In this document: in pieces, positions 1 to 9,456 of the stretch
Layout: every line of letters starts with the position of its first letter
How positions within the stretch are numbered: position 1 is the stretch's first letter
Origin: Balneolaceae bacterium
Lineage (GTDB): Bacteria; Bacteroidota; Rhodothermia; Balneolales; Balneolaceae
Assembly: GCA_007127745.1 (NCBI GenBank)
Contig: SKYV01000062.1
Coordinates: forward strand, 1 to 49,154
Direction: 5' to 3'
DNA length: 49,154 bases
The notes under the pieces: model-generated
What the model was told of the DNA's origin: nothing
Database searches by the model: none
What the model saw: only the letters and a program-made list of their open reading frames with translations
Made by a program: the position numbers and the translations under genes

Positions 1-280
1 AAAATATAAAGAATACTAATCCGGCAATAAATACTTTTTTACCTTCTGAAATACCTTAAAATTGTATCGAAAAGAAATTGGTTTACTGCATTTTTTGTTA
101 GAAGTATGCATCAACAAATCCATCGTAATTTATTGTAATAATGTTTAGTTTACTTAATTATATTTAATGCAAACCAGGCAGATTTATTCCAGTTAAATCT
201 CAGCAACTTAAATATTTATTTTCTGATCATCTGTCTGAAGAAAATTTACAAACATATCTAAATATCAAGGCTATACTGTT

Positions 281-3200
281 TTGAAATCACTCGAATCCGT
301 ATTTGGACCCAACTCAGCACTTGTAGAAGAACTTTACAAACAATATCAGGATAATCCGGAAACCATTCCCAGCCATTGGAAAAACTATTTTGATGAACTG
401 GAAGGCGTGGAAGCCAAAATGCCCGAACCGGACGAAAATGGTGCGCCGGTTGCAAAGGAGAAACCTGCTCCTCCAAAAAAGGAAAAAGAGGCACCAAAAA
501 CTGAAGAACCAAAAATTCCTGAAACTGCAGATCTGCAGAAAATTAAAGGGGTATCCGCAAAAATTGTGGATAATATGGACGAGAGTGTCTATGTGCCCAC
601 TGCAACTTCACTGCGGGTGCTTCCTGTCAAAATGATGGCCGAAGACCGGGCAATTATTAACACACATTTGCTGAAAAATGGTCACCCCAAAGCCTCCTTT
701 ACACACCTGATTGCATGGGCTGTAATCAAGGCTATGGAAGAATTTCCAACGCTCAACTCTTATTACGCAAAAAAAGACGGCTCTCACCATCGTGTGGTTC
801 CCGAGAACATTAATCTCGGAATCGCCATAGACCTTGAAGGAAGAGATGGCTCCCGAAATCTTGTTGTACCCAATATCAAGGGTGTCAACGAAATGAATTT
901 TAAAGAATTTCTGTATGCCTATTCCGAGCTGATTGAAAAAGCCAGAAATGGAAATCTTGAACTCACCGACTATCAGGAAACAACCATCAGTATCACCAAT
1001 CCGGGTACAATCGGGACGGTATCGTCTGTTCCCCGGCTGATGAAAGGCCAGGGTGCGATTATTGCTACCGGTTCCATAAACTATCCGGCCGAATTTCAGT
1101 CGATGGCACAGGATGTGCTAAACCAGCTTGGCGTAAGCAAGGTGATGACTATGACCTGTACATACGACCACCGGATTATTCAGGGTGCTGAATCGGGAAT
1201 GTTCCTGAAAAAGGTTCATGACCTGCTGAACGGACAGGAAGAATTTTACCATCAAATTTTTACTGACCTGGAAATTCCTTATGAACCGTTCCCTTATGGA
1301 GATGATAAGTACGCAGGTCAGCTAAGCGGAAGAGCAAATACTCTGGAACAGGATCGCCGGGCAATTGCCGTTTGGCGGCTTATTAACATGTACCGAATGC
1401 GCGGGCATGTACTGGCCAATCTTGATCCTCTCGCTACTGAGCCCAAACAGGGACCCGAACTTGATATCGAATATTACGGGCTAACTCTTTGGGATCTGGA
1501 TCGCGAGTTTTTCTGTGACGGGTTGGGTGGCAAAAAAACTGCCAAACTGCGGGACATCCTGCAGCTCCTCAGAAATACCTACTGTGGAACCATCGGTGCT
1601 GAATATATGCACCTGCTGGATCTGGAAGAGCGCAAGTGGCTCAGAGAATCAATGGAGTCAACAACCAATACGCCTGACCTGAATAAAGAAGATCGCAGCG
1701 TAATTTTGCATAAGCTGAATCAGGCCATGGCATTTGAGCAGTTTCTACATAAAAAATATATCGGCCATAAGCGATTTTCACTGGAAGGCGCCGAGACCCT
1801 CATCCCGATGATGCACTTTTTAATCAATCGTGCGGGAGAGACTGATGTTGAAAAGTTCTTTTTGGGAATGGCACACCGGGGACGCCTGAATATTCTGGTA
1901 AACCTGATGAATAAACCGTATCGGAAAGTGTTTGCTGATTTTGAAGGAAACATCGATCCGGATACCATCCAGGGATCGGGGGATGTAAAATATCACCTGG
2001 GTTCCAAAGGATTTTATGAAACCAATAAAGGCAAAAAAATTGAAGTTGAACTCCTGCCCAATCCAAGCCACCTCGAAGCGGTAAATCCGGTAGTTGAAGG
2101 CGCTGCCCGCGCAAGCCAGGACCATAATGAAGACGAGAATGCCAAGAAAAAAATTGTTCCCCTGCTCATGCACGGTGATGCAGCTTTCGCCGGCCAGGGA
2201 GTTGTTGCTGAAACACTGAATATGTCTCAGTTGCGGGGATACGACACAGGTGGTTCCATCCACATCATCATCAACAATCAGATTGGATTTACTACCCTGC
2301 CACAGGATGCACGTTCAACCGAATACGCCTCGGATCTTGCCAAAATGATTCTCGCTCCGATTTTCCACGTAAATGGTGAGGATCCTGAATCAGCTGTTCA
2401 TGCCATCAACCTTGCCATGGATTACCGGCAAAAATTTGGCAAGGATGTGGTGATTGATCTCATCTGTTATCGAAAACATGGCCATAATGAAGGAGACGAA
2501 CCGGCATTTACTCAGCCCGGCCTTTATAAAGAAATTGAAAATCATCCAACCGTTCGGGATATATATTTGGAGGATCTGCTCAGAAAGGGAGAATTTACAG
2601 AAGAGGAGACACAGTCTATCTTCGATGATTTCGACAACCTTCTGCAGGAAGCTTTTGAAGATGCAAAAAGTACTCCTGCCCTCGAGGTTACAGACAAAAT
2701 GTTGGCACGCTCTGAAGAAAGCCAGAAAGAACGGGCAAAAATACCGGATACCACCTATCCGGAAGATGAGCTTAAAAAGATTGCCGTTCAACTCAACACA
2801 GTTCCCAAAGAGTTCGATGCCAATCCCAAACTGTTACGACAATTGGCCCTGAGAGCCGAAGCTGCAGAAAACAATGAACAAAAAATAGACTGGGGGTTTG
2901 CCGAAGCGCTTGCGTTTGGATCCCTGCTAAAAAGCGGACATACGGTACGTTTAACCGGACAGGATGCAGAACGCGGAACTTTTTCGCACCGGCACGCCGT
3001 ACTCCACGGTACAAACACGGACCAACGGTTTATACCGCTGAATAATCTGAGCGATGATCAGGCTACATTTTATCCGTACAACAGCCTGTTGAGTGAATTT
3101 GCAGCACTCGGATATGAATTTGGTTATTCCTCATCAAAGCTGGATTCCCTTGTAATCTGGGAAGCTCAATTTGGCGATTTTGTTAACGGTGCCCAAATAA

Positions 3201-3910
3201 TCATCGACCAGTTCATTTCTTCGTCTGAAGCCAAGTGGGGACAGCGCTCAGCCCTGGTTATGACTCTTCCGCACGGATATGAAGGACAAGGACCTGAACA
3301 CTCATCAGCCCGTCTGGAGAGATTTTTACAACTTTGTGCTGAAGACAACATGCAGGTAGCTAACCTAACCACACCCGCACAATATTTTCATATTCTGAGA
3401 AAACAGATCCTTCAGGAAACGAAAAAACCTTTGGTCATCATGTCTCCAAAAAGCCTGCTGAGGCACCCGATGGCAATCTGTAATGTTCAAGAGCTGGCAA
3501 CCGGCACATTCCGGCCATTTATCCCTGATCTTGAGGTTGAAGATCCAAAAACGATCGACCGGTTGGTTTTCGGTTCCGGCAAAGTTTACTACGATCTATA
3601 CAAAGAACGCGAAAATCAGGATAAATCGAATGTTGCAATCGCGAGGGTTGAACAATTTTATCCTTTCCCGGATAAAGATATAAAGAACTATCTGAAAGAG
3701 TTTAAACACGTAAAAGAAGTGGTGTGGTGCCAGGAAGAGCCTAAAAATATGGGGGCCTGGGCTTACATCAATCCGAGGCTGCAGGATATTCTTCAGAAAG
3801 GACAGAAACTCAGTTATGCCGGGCGCCAGGCCTCTGCATCTCCCGCTGCCGGACAGAAAAAAATTCACAATGCCGAACAGACAAGATTAATTAATATTGC
3901 CTTAGACTAA
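281..3910 (+). CDS. kgd: multifunctional 2-oxoglutarate dehydrogenase E1 fused to E2 succinyltransferase catalytic domain (KGD type)
   Basis: This is the TCA-cycle enzyme that decarboxylates 2-oxoglutarate with thiamine diphosphate and passes the succinyl group on to CoA. Residues 1-42 resemble the E1 N-terminal helix (LVEELYKQYQDNP), followed by a Lys/Pro/Glu-rich linker to about residue 100. Residues 105-345 are an E2 acyltransferase catalytic domain with the DHRIIQGAESG motif near residue 296. The rest is E1, with MAHRGRLNILVN, the GDAAFAG...NNQIGFTT thiamine site near 631-670 and PHGYEGQGPEHSSAR. The 1209-residue length matches mycobacterial KGD (about 1230), and no lipoyl domain is present. 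The TTG start at 281 is preceded by AAGG and gives the expected N-terminus; the frame offers no better ATG. The gene stands alone and ends at a bidirectional terminator. Identification is by family motifs. Confidence 0.95.
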   Translation: MKSLESVFGPNSALVEELYKQYQDNPETIPSHWKNYFDELEGVEAKMPEPDENGAPVAKEKPAPPKKEKEAPKTEEPKIPETADLQKIKGVSAKIVDNMDESVYVPTATSLRVLPVKMMAEDRAIINTHLLKNGHPKASFTHLIAWAVIKAMEEFPTLNSYYAKKDGSHHRVVPENINLGIAIDLEGRDGSRNLVVPNIKGVNEMNFKEFLYAYSELIEKARNGNLELTDYQETTISITNPGTIGTVSSVPRLMKGQGAIIATGSINYPAEFQSMAQDVLNQLGVSKVMTMTCTYDHRIIQGAESGMFLKKVHDLLNGQEEFYHQIFTDLEIPYEPFPYGDDKYAGQLSGRANTLEQDRRAIAVWRLINMYRMRGHVLANLDPLATEPKQGPELDIEYYGLTLWDLDREFFCDGLGGKKTAKLRDILQLLRNTYCGTIGAEYMHLLDLEERKWLRESMESTTNTPDLNKEDRSVILHKLNQAMAFEQFLHKKYIGHKRFSLEGAETLIPMMHFLINRAGETDVEKFFLGMAHRGRLNILVNLMNKPYRKVFADFEGNIDPDTIQGSGDVKYHLGSKGFYETNKGKKIEVELLPNPSHLEAVNPVVEGAARASQDHNEDENAKKKIVPLLMHGDAAFAGQGVVAETLNMSQLRGYDTGGSIHIIINNQIGFTTLPQDARSTEYASDLAKMILAPIFHVNGEDPESAVHAINLAMDYRQKFGKDVVIDLICYRKHGHNEGDEPAFTQPGLYKEIENHPTVRDIYLEDLLRKGEFTEEETQSIFDDFDNLLQEAFEDAKSTPALEVTDKMLARSEESQKERAKIPDTTYPEDELKKIAVQLNTVPKEFDANPKLLRQLALRAEAAENNEQKIDWGFAEALAFGSLLKSGHTVRLTGQDAERGTFSHRHAVLHGTNTDQRFIPLNNLSDDQATFYPYNSLLSEFAALGYEFGYSSSKLDSLVIWEAQFGDFVNGAQIIIDQFISSSEAKWGQRSALVMTLPHGYEGQGPEHSSARLERFLQLCAEDNMQVANLTTPAQYFHILRKQILQETKKPLVIMSPKSLLRHPMAICNVQELATGTFRPFIPDLEVEDPKTIDRLVFGSGKVYYDLYKERENQDKSNVAIARVEQFYPFPDKDIKNYLKEFKHVKEVVWCQEEPKNMGAWAYINPRLQDILQKGQKLSYAGRQASASPAAGQKKIHNAEQTRLINIALD

Positions 3911-3913
3911 AGC

Positions 3914-3958
3914 AAAAAAAGGCAGCTTATATATACGTTAGCTGCCTTTTTACTTTTT
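3914..3958. terminator. bidirectional intrinsic terminator between kgd and folE2
   Basis: The arms AAAAAGGCAGCT and AGCTGCCTTTTT form a 12-bp stem around a 12-base AT-rich loop. There is a T tract on the plus side and a run of seven T on the minus side. It lies just after the kgd stop and about 60 bases after the folE2 stop on the other strand, so it can serve both convergent genes. Confidence 0.85.
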
Positions 3959-4016
3959 TTTGAACCTCTTTGTCGAGTTCAGAGAACAGAATTTTTTTTA
4001 AGTCCTGACTCTTCTT

Positions 4017-4916
4017 CTATCTCAAACCATTCGGCATACCTTTGCAAATTCTGCTGACTGCATCATGGCTGTGCAGACTTTCCAGGTGAGCGCATCGTAC
4101 CACAAAGTCCTTTATTCGCATTTCGTCATCCAGCACTTCATACAACAGGCGGGCGGCATCTTCTACAAACTTTTGATATGCACCGTTCATTTCAGCGAAA
4201 GCCTGTTCATCCTCCCGTTTCACTATTACCTGAGTTTCGGTTTTCAGCGCTTCACGGCAAAGGTGAACCAACTCATCCACAAACATTTCCTGGTTCATCT
4301 GAACTGTTACATTCGCAACACTTCTCTGGCTATGGGGAATGGCAGCAACATCACGGGTTTCCCGGGCATGTTCGGCCAATTCGTACGAACAGGGGCAGGC
4401 ACTGCTGTATTCAAAATCGAGATGAACAAAGCTTGTAAAGCGATCATATTCGTCCATTTTTCCTTCAATAGCAACTCTGTAATATTGATACCCTTCATTT
4501 TCAGAGCGAAGACTTTTCATCACCATCGGATAGTTATAACTGAGTTGCAAAAATGCAGTATGGCTCTCAAGATCATCCTTATAAGCCCGAAGAACTTCTT
4601 CAAGTTTGTCCGGATGAAAGACATCGTCTTTGAACTTGTAAAAGGTCCGCATGATGCGCCCCATGTTGATTCCTTTCTTGCCCGCGTCGAGTCCAACATA
4701 TCCATCAACAGACGTTTCAAGCGTCAACAATTCCCCCGACGGTGTAGGATACTTTAATGGCATTTTAAAATTGGAAATCCCAACTTGTTGAATGGGTACA
4801 TCTGCACCTTCAATCGATGAGGCCGGTCCGTTTTGAAGATCCGGTAAACTGTCTTTGTACTGTTCGTTAACTACAAACGTAGGGTCATAAAACCTTTTCA
4901 AGCTTGTGGTAATCAT
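4017..4916 (-). CDS. folE2: GTP cyclohydrolase I type IB (FolE2/MptA family)
   Basis: The enzyme opens and rearranges GTP to 7,8-dihydroneopterin triphosphate (or the MptA-type cyclic product), the first step of pterin synthesis. The 299-residue protein has the FolE2 signature [12 protein letters not shown] with the metal-binding Cys. It is followed by [14 protein letters not shown], which carries the conserved His and QRS, and by KREDEQAF...[13 protein letters not shown] near the C-terminus. It lies 26 bases downstream of the PTPS-like gene on the same strand, so the two probably form an operon in which the product of this enzyme feeds the next. FolE2 enzymes use metals other than zinc and are often induced in zinc limitation; no Zur site was identified here. 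The ATG start at 4916 gives a normal N-terminus. Confidence 0.93.
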   Translation of the reverse strand: MITTSLKRFYDPTFVVNEQYKDSLPDLQNGPASSIEGADVPIQQVGISNFKMPLKYPTPSGELLTLETSVDGYVGLDAGKKGINMGRIMRTFYKFKDDVFHPDKLEEVLRAYKDDLESHTAFLQLSYNYPMVMKSLRSENEGYQYYRVAIEGKMDEYDRFTSFVHLDFEYSSACPCSYELAEHARETRDVAAIPHSQRSVANVTVQMNQEMFVDELVHLCREALKTETQVIVKREDEQAFAEMNGAYQKFVEDAARLLYEVLDDEMRIKDFVVRCAHLESLHSHDAVSRICKGMPNGLR

Positions 4917-4942
4917 ATCATGTTAAATAGTTAGATAATAAA

Positions 4943-5371
4943 TTATGTTCGGTCAGGACAATACTCAGCAAAATTTCGTTCCGTCTCATAGAGTTTTACT
5001 GAATGCAATCTGGAATTACCATATGCAGCCTGATTAACGGAATGTTCCAGTTCTTTGAAAAATACCCTGCAAAGGTTTTCGGTAGATGGGATCACATCAT
5101 TTAGAAAAGGCACTTCAAGATTCAGGTTTTTATGATCACAGGGATCCAAAATTTTTTCACTTATAATGGCTTTGAGATCCGATAGATCAATAACATATCC
5201 CGTTTCGGGATTTGGTTGTCCGGCAACTGTTACTTCAATTGTGTAGTTGTGACCATGCCAGTTTGGATTATTGCATTTTCCAAATGTTTTCCGGTTCCAT
5301 TCATCCGATTTATCGGGATTGTGAAGCCTGTGCGAAGCATTAAAATGTACTTTTCGTGTTACGAAAATCAA
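4943..5371 (-). CDS. 6-pyruvoyltetrahydropterin synthase family protein (PTPS-II-like; QueD/COG0720 family)
   Basis: COG0720 enzymes convert dihydroneopterin triphosphate to 6-pyruvoyl- or 6-carboxy-tetrahydropterin. The zinc ligands are visible as FNASHRL and WHGHNY, the catalytic Cys lies in CNNPNWHGH, and the pterin-binding Glu is in LYETERNF. The Cys-to-HGH spacing is C-x5-HGH, the spacing of true PTPS (biopterin-type, PTPS-II). QueD enzymes of queuosine synthesis usually have C-x3-HGH. The 142-residue length is normal. The start is TTG at 5371, giving MIFVTRKVHFNASH, the usual beginning of bacterial relatives; the frame stays open upstream but no ATG is available. The gene is immediately upstream of folE2. 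Automatic annotation would probably say QueD; the motif favours PTPS, with moderate certainty. Confidence 0.85.
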   Translation of the reverse strand: MIFVTRKVHFNASHRLHNPDKSDEWNRKTFGKCNNPNWHGHNYTIEVTVAGQPNPETGYVIDLSDLKAIISEKILDPCDHKNLNLEVPFLNDVIPSTENLCRVFFKELEHSVNQAAYGNSRLHSVKLYETERNFAEYCPDRT

Positions 5372-5581
5372 ATCAGGATATGTTAGTTTCGGATAAACAG
5401 ATAATACACTGTTATCAGGTTCTGGGTTTGTGTATAAACAAACATGCTAATTTTTATGGAAACAAAACTATAGTTTTAATTCCGGAAGTATAACACGGAA
5501 ATCAGGCATACGGTTCCTGTTTTTTTGAAGAATCAGATACAGGCTGTAACTAATTACGATAGAAGAATATATACGTACCGG

Positions 5582-7651
5582 TCAGTTGTTTTTGGACTCC
5601 TCATCACCAGTATCCAGCTCCAATTGGGCATCATCCCTCTCCTTCTTTTTTTTCTTCTTTGCAGAGGCTGCACCATTCGATTTATTAATTTCTTCTTCGG
5701 ATGATGAGTCATCAAAGATACCTTCGGGATAGTTTCCATTCGGACGGTCTCCGAGCATATCTCGCAATTCATGATGATTGAGTACCTCTTTGTCAAGCAG
5801 GGTTTCTGCCATCTCTTCAAGTTTTGTCCGGTGTTTTTTGAGCAGCTCCAGCGTTTTCCTGTAATTTTTTTGTATAATATTGCGAACTGCCTGGTCAATT
5901 TTTTGAGCGGTATTCTCCGAATATTTTTTGTTAAACCCGTAGCTACCCTCTGCATTACTCGAATCTTTCAGTGAGATGTAACCCAGCTCATCACTCATTC
6001 CGTATTCCGCAACCATGGCAAAGGCCATATTGGTTACTCTTTCAAGATCATTTTGTGCTCCTGTAGATATTTTTCCGAAAATAATCTCTTCAGCCACCCG
6101 GCCGCCGAGCAGAGCACAGATTTTATCGTCCAGTTCCTCAGTGGTCATCAAAAAACGATCTTCGAGCGGTGTTTGCAGGGTGTACCCAAGAGCTGCAAAA
6201 CCACGTGGAACAATGCTTACTTTCAGTACGGGATCCGTATATTTGAGCATCCAGCCAACAATTGCATGCCCGGATTCATGAAAAGCCACAATTTTACGTT
6301 CGTTCGGGCTAATTAACTTATTTTTCTTCTCCAGGCCGGCTACCACCCTTTCAATGGCATCCTGGAAATCTTCCATTTCAACTTTGTCTTTGTCTCTCCG
6401 GGCGGCAAAAAGGGCTGCTTCGTTACAGAGATTTGCCAATTCAGCACCTGCAAAACCTGGTGTTTGTGATGCAAGAACTTTCAGGTCTATGTTTTCTGAT
6501 AGTTCAAGCTTTCGGGAGTGAACTTCCAGAACCTGCATTCGGCCTTTTAAGTCGGGCTTGTCGATTAGTATCTGCCGGTCGAATCTGCCGGGGCGAAGCA
6601 GTGCGGAATCCAGAATATCAGGGCGGTTGGTGGCCGCCATAATGATGACTCCTTTATCCGAGTTAAACCCGTCCATTTCACTTAAAAGTTGATTCAAGGT
6701 GTTTTCCCGCTCATCATTCGAACTCATTTGCATACCGCGGCCCCTTGTTCTCCCGATGGAGTCAATTTCATCAATAAATACAATACATGGAGCTTTCTCT
6801 TTTGCCTGTTTAAAAAGATCGCGCACACGAGCTGCGCCCACACCTACAAACATCTCTACAAAATCGGAGCCACTCAAAGAAAAGAATGGAACATCGGCTT
6901 CACCGGCTGTTGCTTTGGCAAGCAATGTTTTTCCGGTTCCGGGAGGTCCAACCAATAGCACTCCCTTCGGTAAAATGCCCCCGAGTTTCGTAAATTTTTG
7001 TGGACTACTCAAAAATTCAACAACCTCTTCAACTTCTGCCTTGGCTTCTTCCAATCCGGCAACATCTTTAAAAGATACTTTGCTTTCAGCCTGTTTATCG
7101 TAGAGTGAAGCTTTGTTTTTCCCGATATTGAGCACCTGCTGTCCGGGATTCATTCGCCTGAATATGAAAATCCAGAAGGCAATAATCAGTGCAATAGGAA
7201 TGAGCCAGATAAAAATTCCGCTAAACCAGTCTTCCTCAATTCTGACGTCGTAAACAACTCCATGCTGGTCAAGCAGTGCGCGAACCTCGTCTCCCTCAAG
7301 CATGGTAGTCGTAAATCTCTCCGTCCCCGTATCAGACCGTTCCCAGCGATTTTCACTCTCTTGCGGCCGATCTGCGATACCCTCTTCAAATGCTTTCTCA
7401 GAGTAGATACCTTCAATTTCAACGTTGTTGGTGATGGTAATCTCCTCAATATATTCATTTTGTACATAGTTGAGGAATTCACTGTATTTAATTCTTTCTG
7501 AAGATTCGCTTGGAATAAAATAGAGATTGAATCCAATGAGAACTAAAAACAGAACAACATAAATCCAAATAGGAAATTTCGGGGCTTTTTTTTCACCCTT
7601 TTTTCCTTCGTTGTCAGATGATTTTTTTTGTGGAAAAGGTTTTTTCGCCAT
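5582..7651 (-). CDS. ftsH: ATP-dependent zinc metalloprotease FtsH
   Basis: This is the membrane-anchored AAA+ protease that degrades misfolded membrane proteins and regulatory substrates. A cytoplasmic Lys-rich tail (1-26) is followed by TM1 (about 27-46), a periplasmic domain, TM2 (about 145-165), Walker A GPPGTGKT (235-242) and Walker B VFIDEID (291-297). The second region of homology RPGRFDRQI and the zinc site HESGH (458-462) come next. The C-terminal tail is low-complexity ([16 protein letters not shown]), acidic and probably disordered. The 689-residue length is slightly above the usual 610-650 because of both tails. The ATG at 7651 is a standard start. A 7-bp hairpin (AAAAGAG/CTCTTTT, 7670-7694) sits about 18 bases upstream in the leader; its role is unknown. 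The gene appears monocistronic. Confidence 0.98.
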   Translation of the reverse strand: MAKKPFPQKKSSDNEGKKGEKKAPKFPIWIYVVLFLVLIGFNLYFIPSESSERIKYSEFLNYVQNEYIEEITITNNVEIEGIYSEKAFEEGIADRPQESENRWERSDTGTERFTTTMLEGDEVRALLDQHGVVYDVRIEEDWFSGIFIWLIPIALIIAFWIFIFRRMNPGQQVLNIGKNKASLYDKQAESKVSFKDVAGLEEAKAEVEEVVEFLSSPQKFTKLGGILPKGVLLVGPPGTGKTLLAKATAGEADVPFFSLSGSDFVEMFVGVGAARVRDLFKQAKEKAPCIVFIDEIDSIGRTRGRGMQMSSNDERENTLNQLLSEMDGFNSDKGVIIMAATNRPDILDSALLRPGRFDRQILIDKPDLKGRMQVLEVHSRKLELSENIDLKVLASQTPGFAGAELANLCNEAALFAARRDKDKVEMEDFQDAIERVVAGLEKKNKLISPNERKIVAFHESGHAIVGWMLKYTDPVLKVSIVPRGFAALGYTLQTPLEDRFLMTTEELDDKICALLGGRVAEEIIFGKISTGAQNDLERVTNMAFAMVAEYGMSDELGYISLKDSSNAEGSYGFNKKYSENTAQKIDQAVRNIIQKNYRKTLELLKKHRTKLEEMAETLLDKEVLNHHELRDMLGDRPNGNYPEGIFDDSSSEEEINKSNGAASAKKKKKKERDDAQLELDTGDEESKNN

Positions 7652-7893
7652 TTTGAATACTTAGATAACAAAAGAGCATTAAATATACTCTTTTTTGAGA
7701 AATTCTGCGTAATTGTATAAAAGATAAATTATTGTGACCGACTCAGATTCAGAAAAGAGACAGAATTATTAGGCCAACAATCTGAAATGATTCTTGATTC
7801 CATTAAAATTAAAATATCCATCAAATTTGAGTAGCGGTGCGGATGCGTATTCTGAAAACGAAATTTAATCCAATTTATTGACAATTTATAAGC

Positions 7894-8928
7894 TTAAGAT
7901 TCATTCAGATCAATTTTAATGGTTTCTCCTTCACCTGTATTAATTTTCAATGCTTTGTATTGATTAGTCATTTTTCCAATGACAGCAAAATCATCGAAGG
8001 TTTCTCTGAATTTTTCAATCATCGCCTCTTCCATAGTGAAAAGCATCTCATAATCCTCTCCTCCGTAAAACACATATTTATCTACATCCTCTTTCATCTC
8101 ATCTGCTACTTTACGTGTATCGAGCGATATGGGAATAGCCGGAGAATATAACTCGGTGCCGAGACCGGATGATTCCGCAACTGATTTCAAATCAGCCATC
8201 AGGCCTTGGGTGAGATCAATCATGGCAGATGGCTTAATGCCTGATTGTAGAATAGCTTCAGTAAAGTCTTTTCGCGCAACCGGTAGAAGCTGACGTTTAA
8301 CAACATACTCATAATCAACAATATCTGGCTGAAAACTTTCAGTTTCATGCTCCTGCCAGTGTTTTTTTTCACGCATTAAAATTCGAAGACCGGCAAGTGC
8401 AGAACCGAGATCTCCAGTCACACAGATAATGTCACTATCTTTAGCTGTGTTTCTAAAAACTAATTCCTTCTCTTGTGCCGCCCCTAATGCAGTAACAGAA
8501 ACTGATAGTATCTGGTGAGATGCAGTTGTGTCTCCACCCGAAACCTGCACATGATAGTCTTTAGCAGCCGAATCTATTCCTTTATAGAGCTGCTCGATCA
8601 TCTGAACCGAGTATTTATTCGGAATAGCGATGTTGACCAGTAATTGAACCGGCTCGGCATTCATTGCATAAATATCACTAACTGCCGATGTTACCAGCTT
8701 ATATCCAAGATGGTGTAGTGGTGTATATGTTACATCGAAATGAACACCTTCCAGAAATATTTCACTTGTTGCACAAGAGACCGTCCCCTGCTTGTTTTTA
8801 TAAATAGCGGTATCATCTCCAATACCCTTAATAATTTCATCTCTTTCACTACCGTGGTAAGATGATAACTTTTTAATTAAGGAGGTAAACCCAATCTCTT
8901 TTATTTCCTGAAAATTATCCTTGCTCAT
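7894..8928 (-). CDS. thiL: thiamine-monophosphate kinase ThiL
   Basis: The enzyme phosphorylates thiamine monophosphate to thiamine diphosphate using ATP; it belongs to the PurM/HypE-like ATP-dependent family. The N-terminal sequence EIGFTSLIKKL is followed by the metal/phosphate motif GIGDDTAIY near residue 40. Other ThiL features are FLEGVHFD, HLGYKLVTSAVSDIYAMNAEP, VSGGDTT near 170, CVTGDLGSALAGL, MIDLTQGLMADLKSVAESSGLG and FYGGEDYEMLF. The 344-residue length is typical. The product is the cofactor of KGD encoded nearby, but the two genes are not co-transcribed. An intrinsic terminator for the upstream exb operon ends only about four bases before the ATG, an unusual arrangement. No TPP riboswitch was recognised. 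Confidence 0.94.
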   Translation of the reverse strand: MSKDNFQEIKEIGFTSLIKKLSSYHGSERDEIIKGIGDDTAIYKNKQGTVSCATSEIFLEGVHFDVTYTPLHHLGYKLVTSAVSDIYAMNAEPVQLLVNIAIPNKYSVQMIEQLYKGIDSAAKDYHVQVSGGDTTASHQILSVSVTALGAAQEKELVFRNTAKDSDIICVTGDLGSALAGLRILMREKKHWQEHETESFQPDIVDYEYVVKRQLLPVARKDFTEAILQSGIKPSAMIDLTQGLMADLKSVAESSGLGTELYSPAIPISLDTRKVADEMKEDVDKYVFYGGEDYEMLFTMEEAMIEKFRETFDDFAVIGKMTNQYKALKINTGEGETIKIDLNES

Positions 8929-8931
8929 AAT

Positions 8932-8972
8932 AAAAAAGGCATTTACCCCGAATTTCGGAGCAGATGCCTTTT
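8932..8972 (-). terminator. intrinsic terminator after the exbD gene, abutting thiL start
   Basis: On the minus strand AAAAGGCAT and ATGCCTTTT form a 9-bp stem whose loop contains a second short CCGAA/TTCGG stem. A TTTTTT run follows, then ATT and the thiL ATG. It lies about 30 bases after the exbD stop. Confidence 0.75.
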
Positions 8973-9004
8973 AAAAATTTGTATTTTAAAACTGAAATGT
9001 TAGG

Positions 9005-9451
9005 TTACATTTGCCGTCTTGTAGAATAGTTAATTCGCAGTGTACCTGCGTGCCGGAGTTCCTGTTGAACATCCGTTATGATTCCGAACTCGGAATCTCT
9101 GTCAACCCTGAGGGAGACAATCAATCGGGGTTGTTCAAGGAGTTTATCGTACATTATGTTACGAATTGCTCCGATATCGTCCACAAGGGCGTCATCTATC
9201 TGAACTCTGGTTTCGCCAATTCGTCCACCACCTAATCTTTCGGGGCCAATGTAAACATAGCTTACCAGTCTTTTTTGTTCGATTTTTTCAATATTTTCAG
9301 CTGCTGTATAATCTATCTGAACCTGTAATTCCACTTCACGGAGCACCGTGGTAACCATGAAGAAAATCAGAAGCATAAATACAACATCCGGCATAGCAGA
9401 AGTTGGAACACTCTGCTTTGTCTTAGCTTGTTTCTTTTGAAATTTAGACAT
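9005..9451 (-). CDS. exbD: ExbD/TolR family biopolymer transport protein (second copy)
   Basis: ExbD/TolR proteins form the inner-membrane proton-driven motor with ExbB/TolQ that energises outer-membrane transport or envelope constriction. The 148-residue protein has a short cytoplasmic N-terminus and one transmembrane helix (PDVVFMLLIFFMVTTVL) carrying the conserved membrane Asp. The rest is a periplasmic domain ending DVQQELRHAGTLRINYSTRR, as in the family. It is separated by 5 bases from the preceding exbD paralogue and is last in the four-gene operon. Two different ExbD proteins with one ExbB are common in Bacteroidota-like bacteria. The transported cargo cannot be deduced. Confidence 0.9.
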   Translation of the reverse strand: MSKFQKKQAKTKQSVPTSAMPDVVFMLLIFFMVTTVLREVELQVQIDYTAAENIEKIEQKRLVSYVYIGPERLGGGRIGETRVQIDDALVDDIGAIRNIMYDKLLEQPRLIVSLRVDRDSEFGIITDVQQELRHAGTLRINYSTRRQM

Positions 9452-9456
9452 AAGAA

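Noticed and set aside
4065-4757. 230-codon plus-strand ORF over folE2
   Set aside because: It lies wholly antisense to a well-conserved gene and its translation shows no family features; it is a shadow of folE2 codon usage.
8929-9004. TPP riboswitch upstream of thiL
   Set aside because: The spacer is only 76 bases and is filled by the terminator hairpin; the conserved CUGAGA and thi-box elements are not present.
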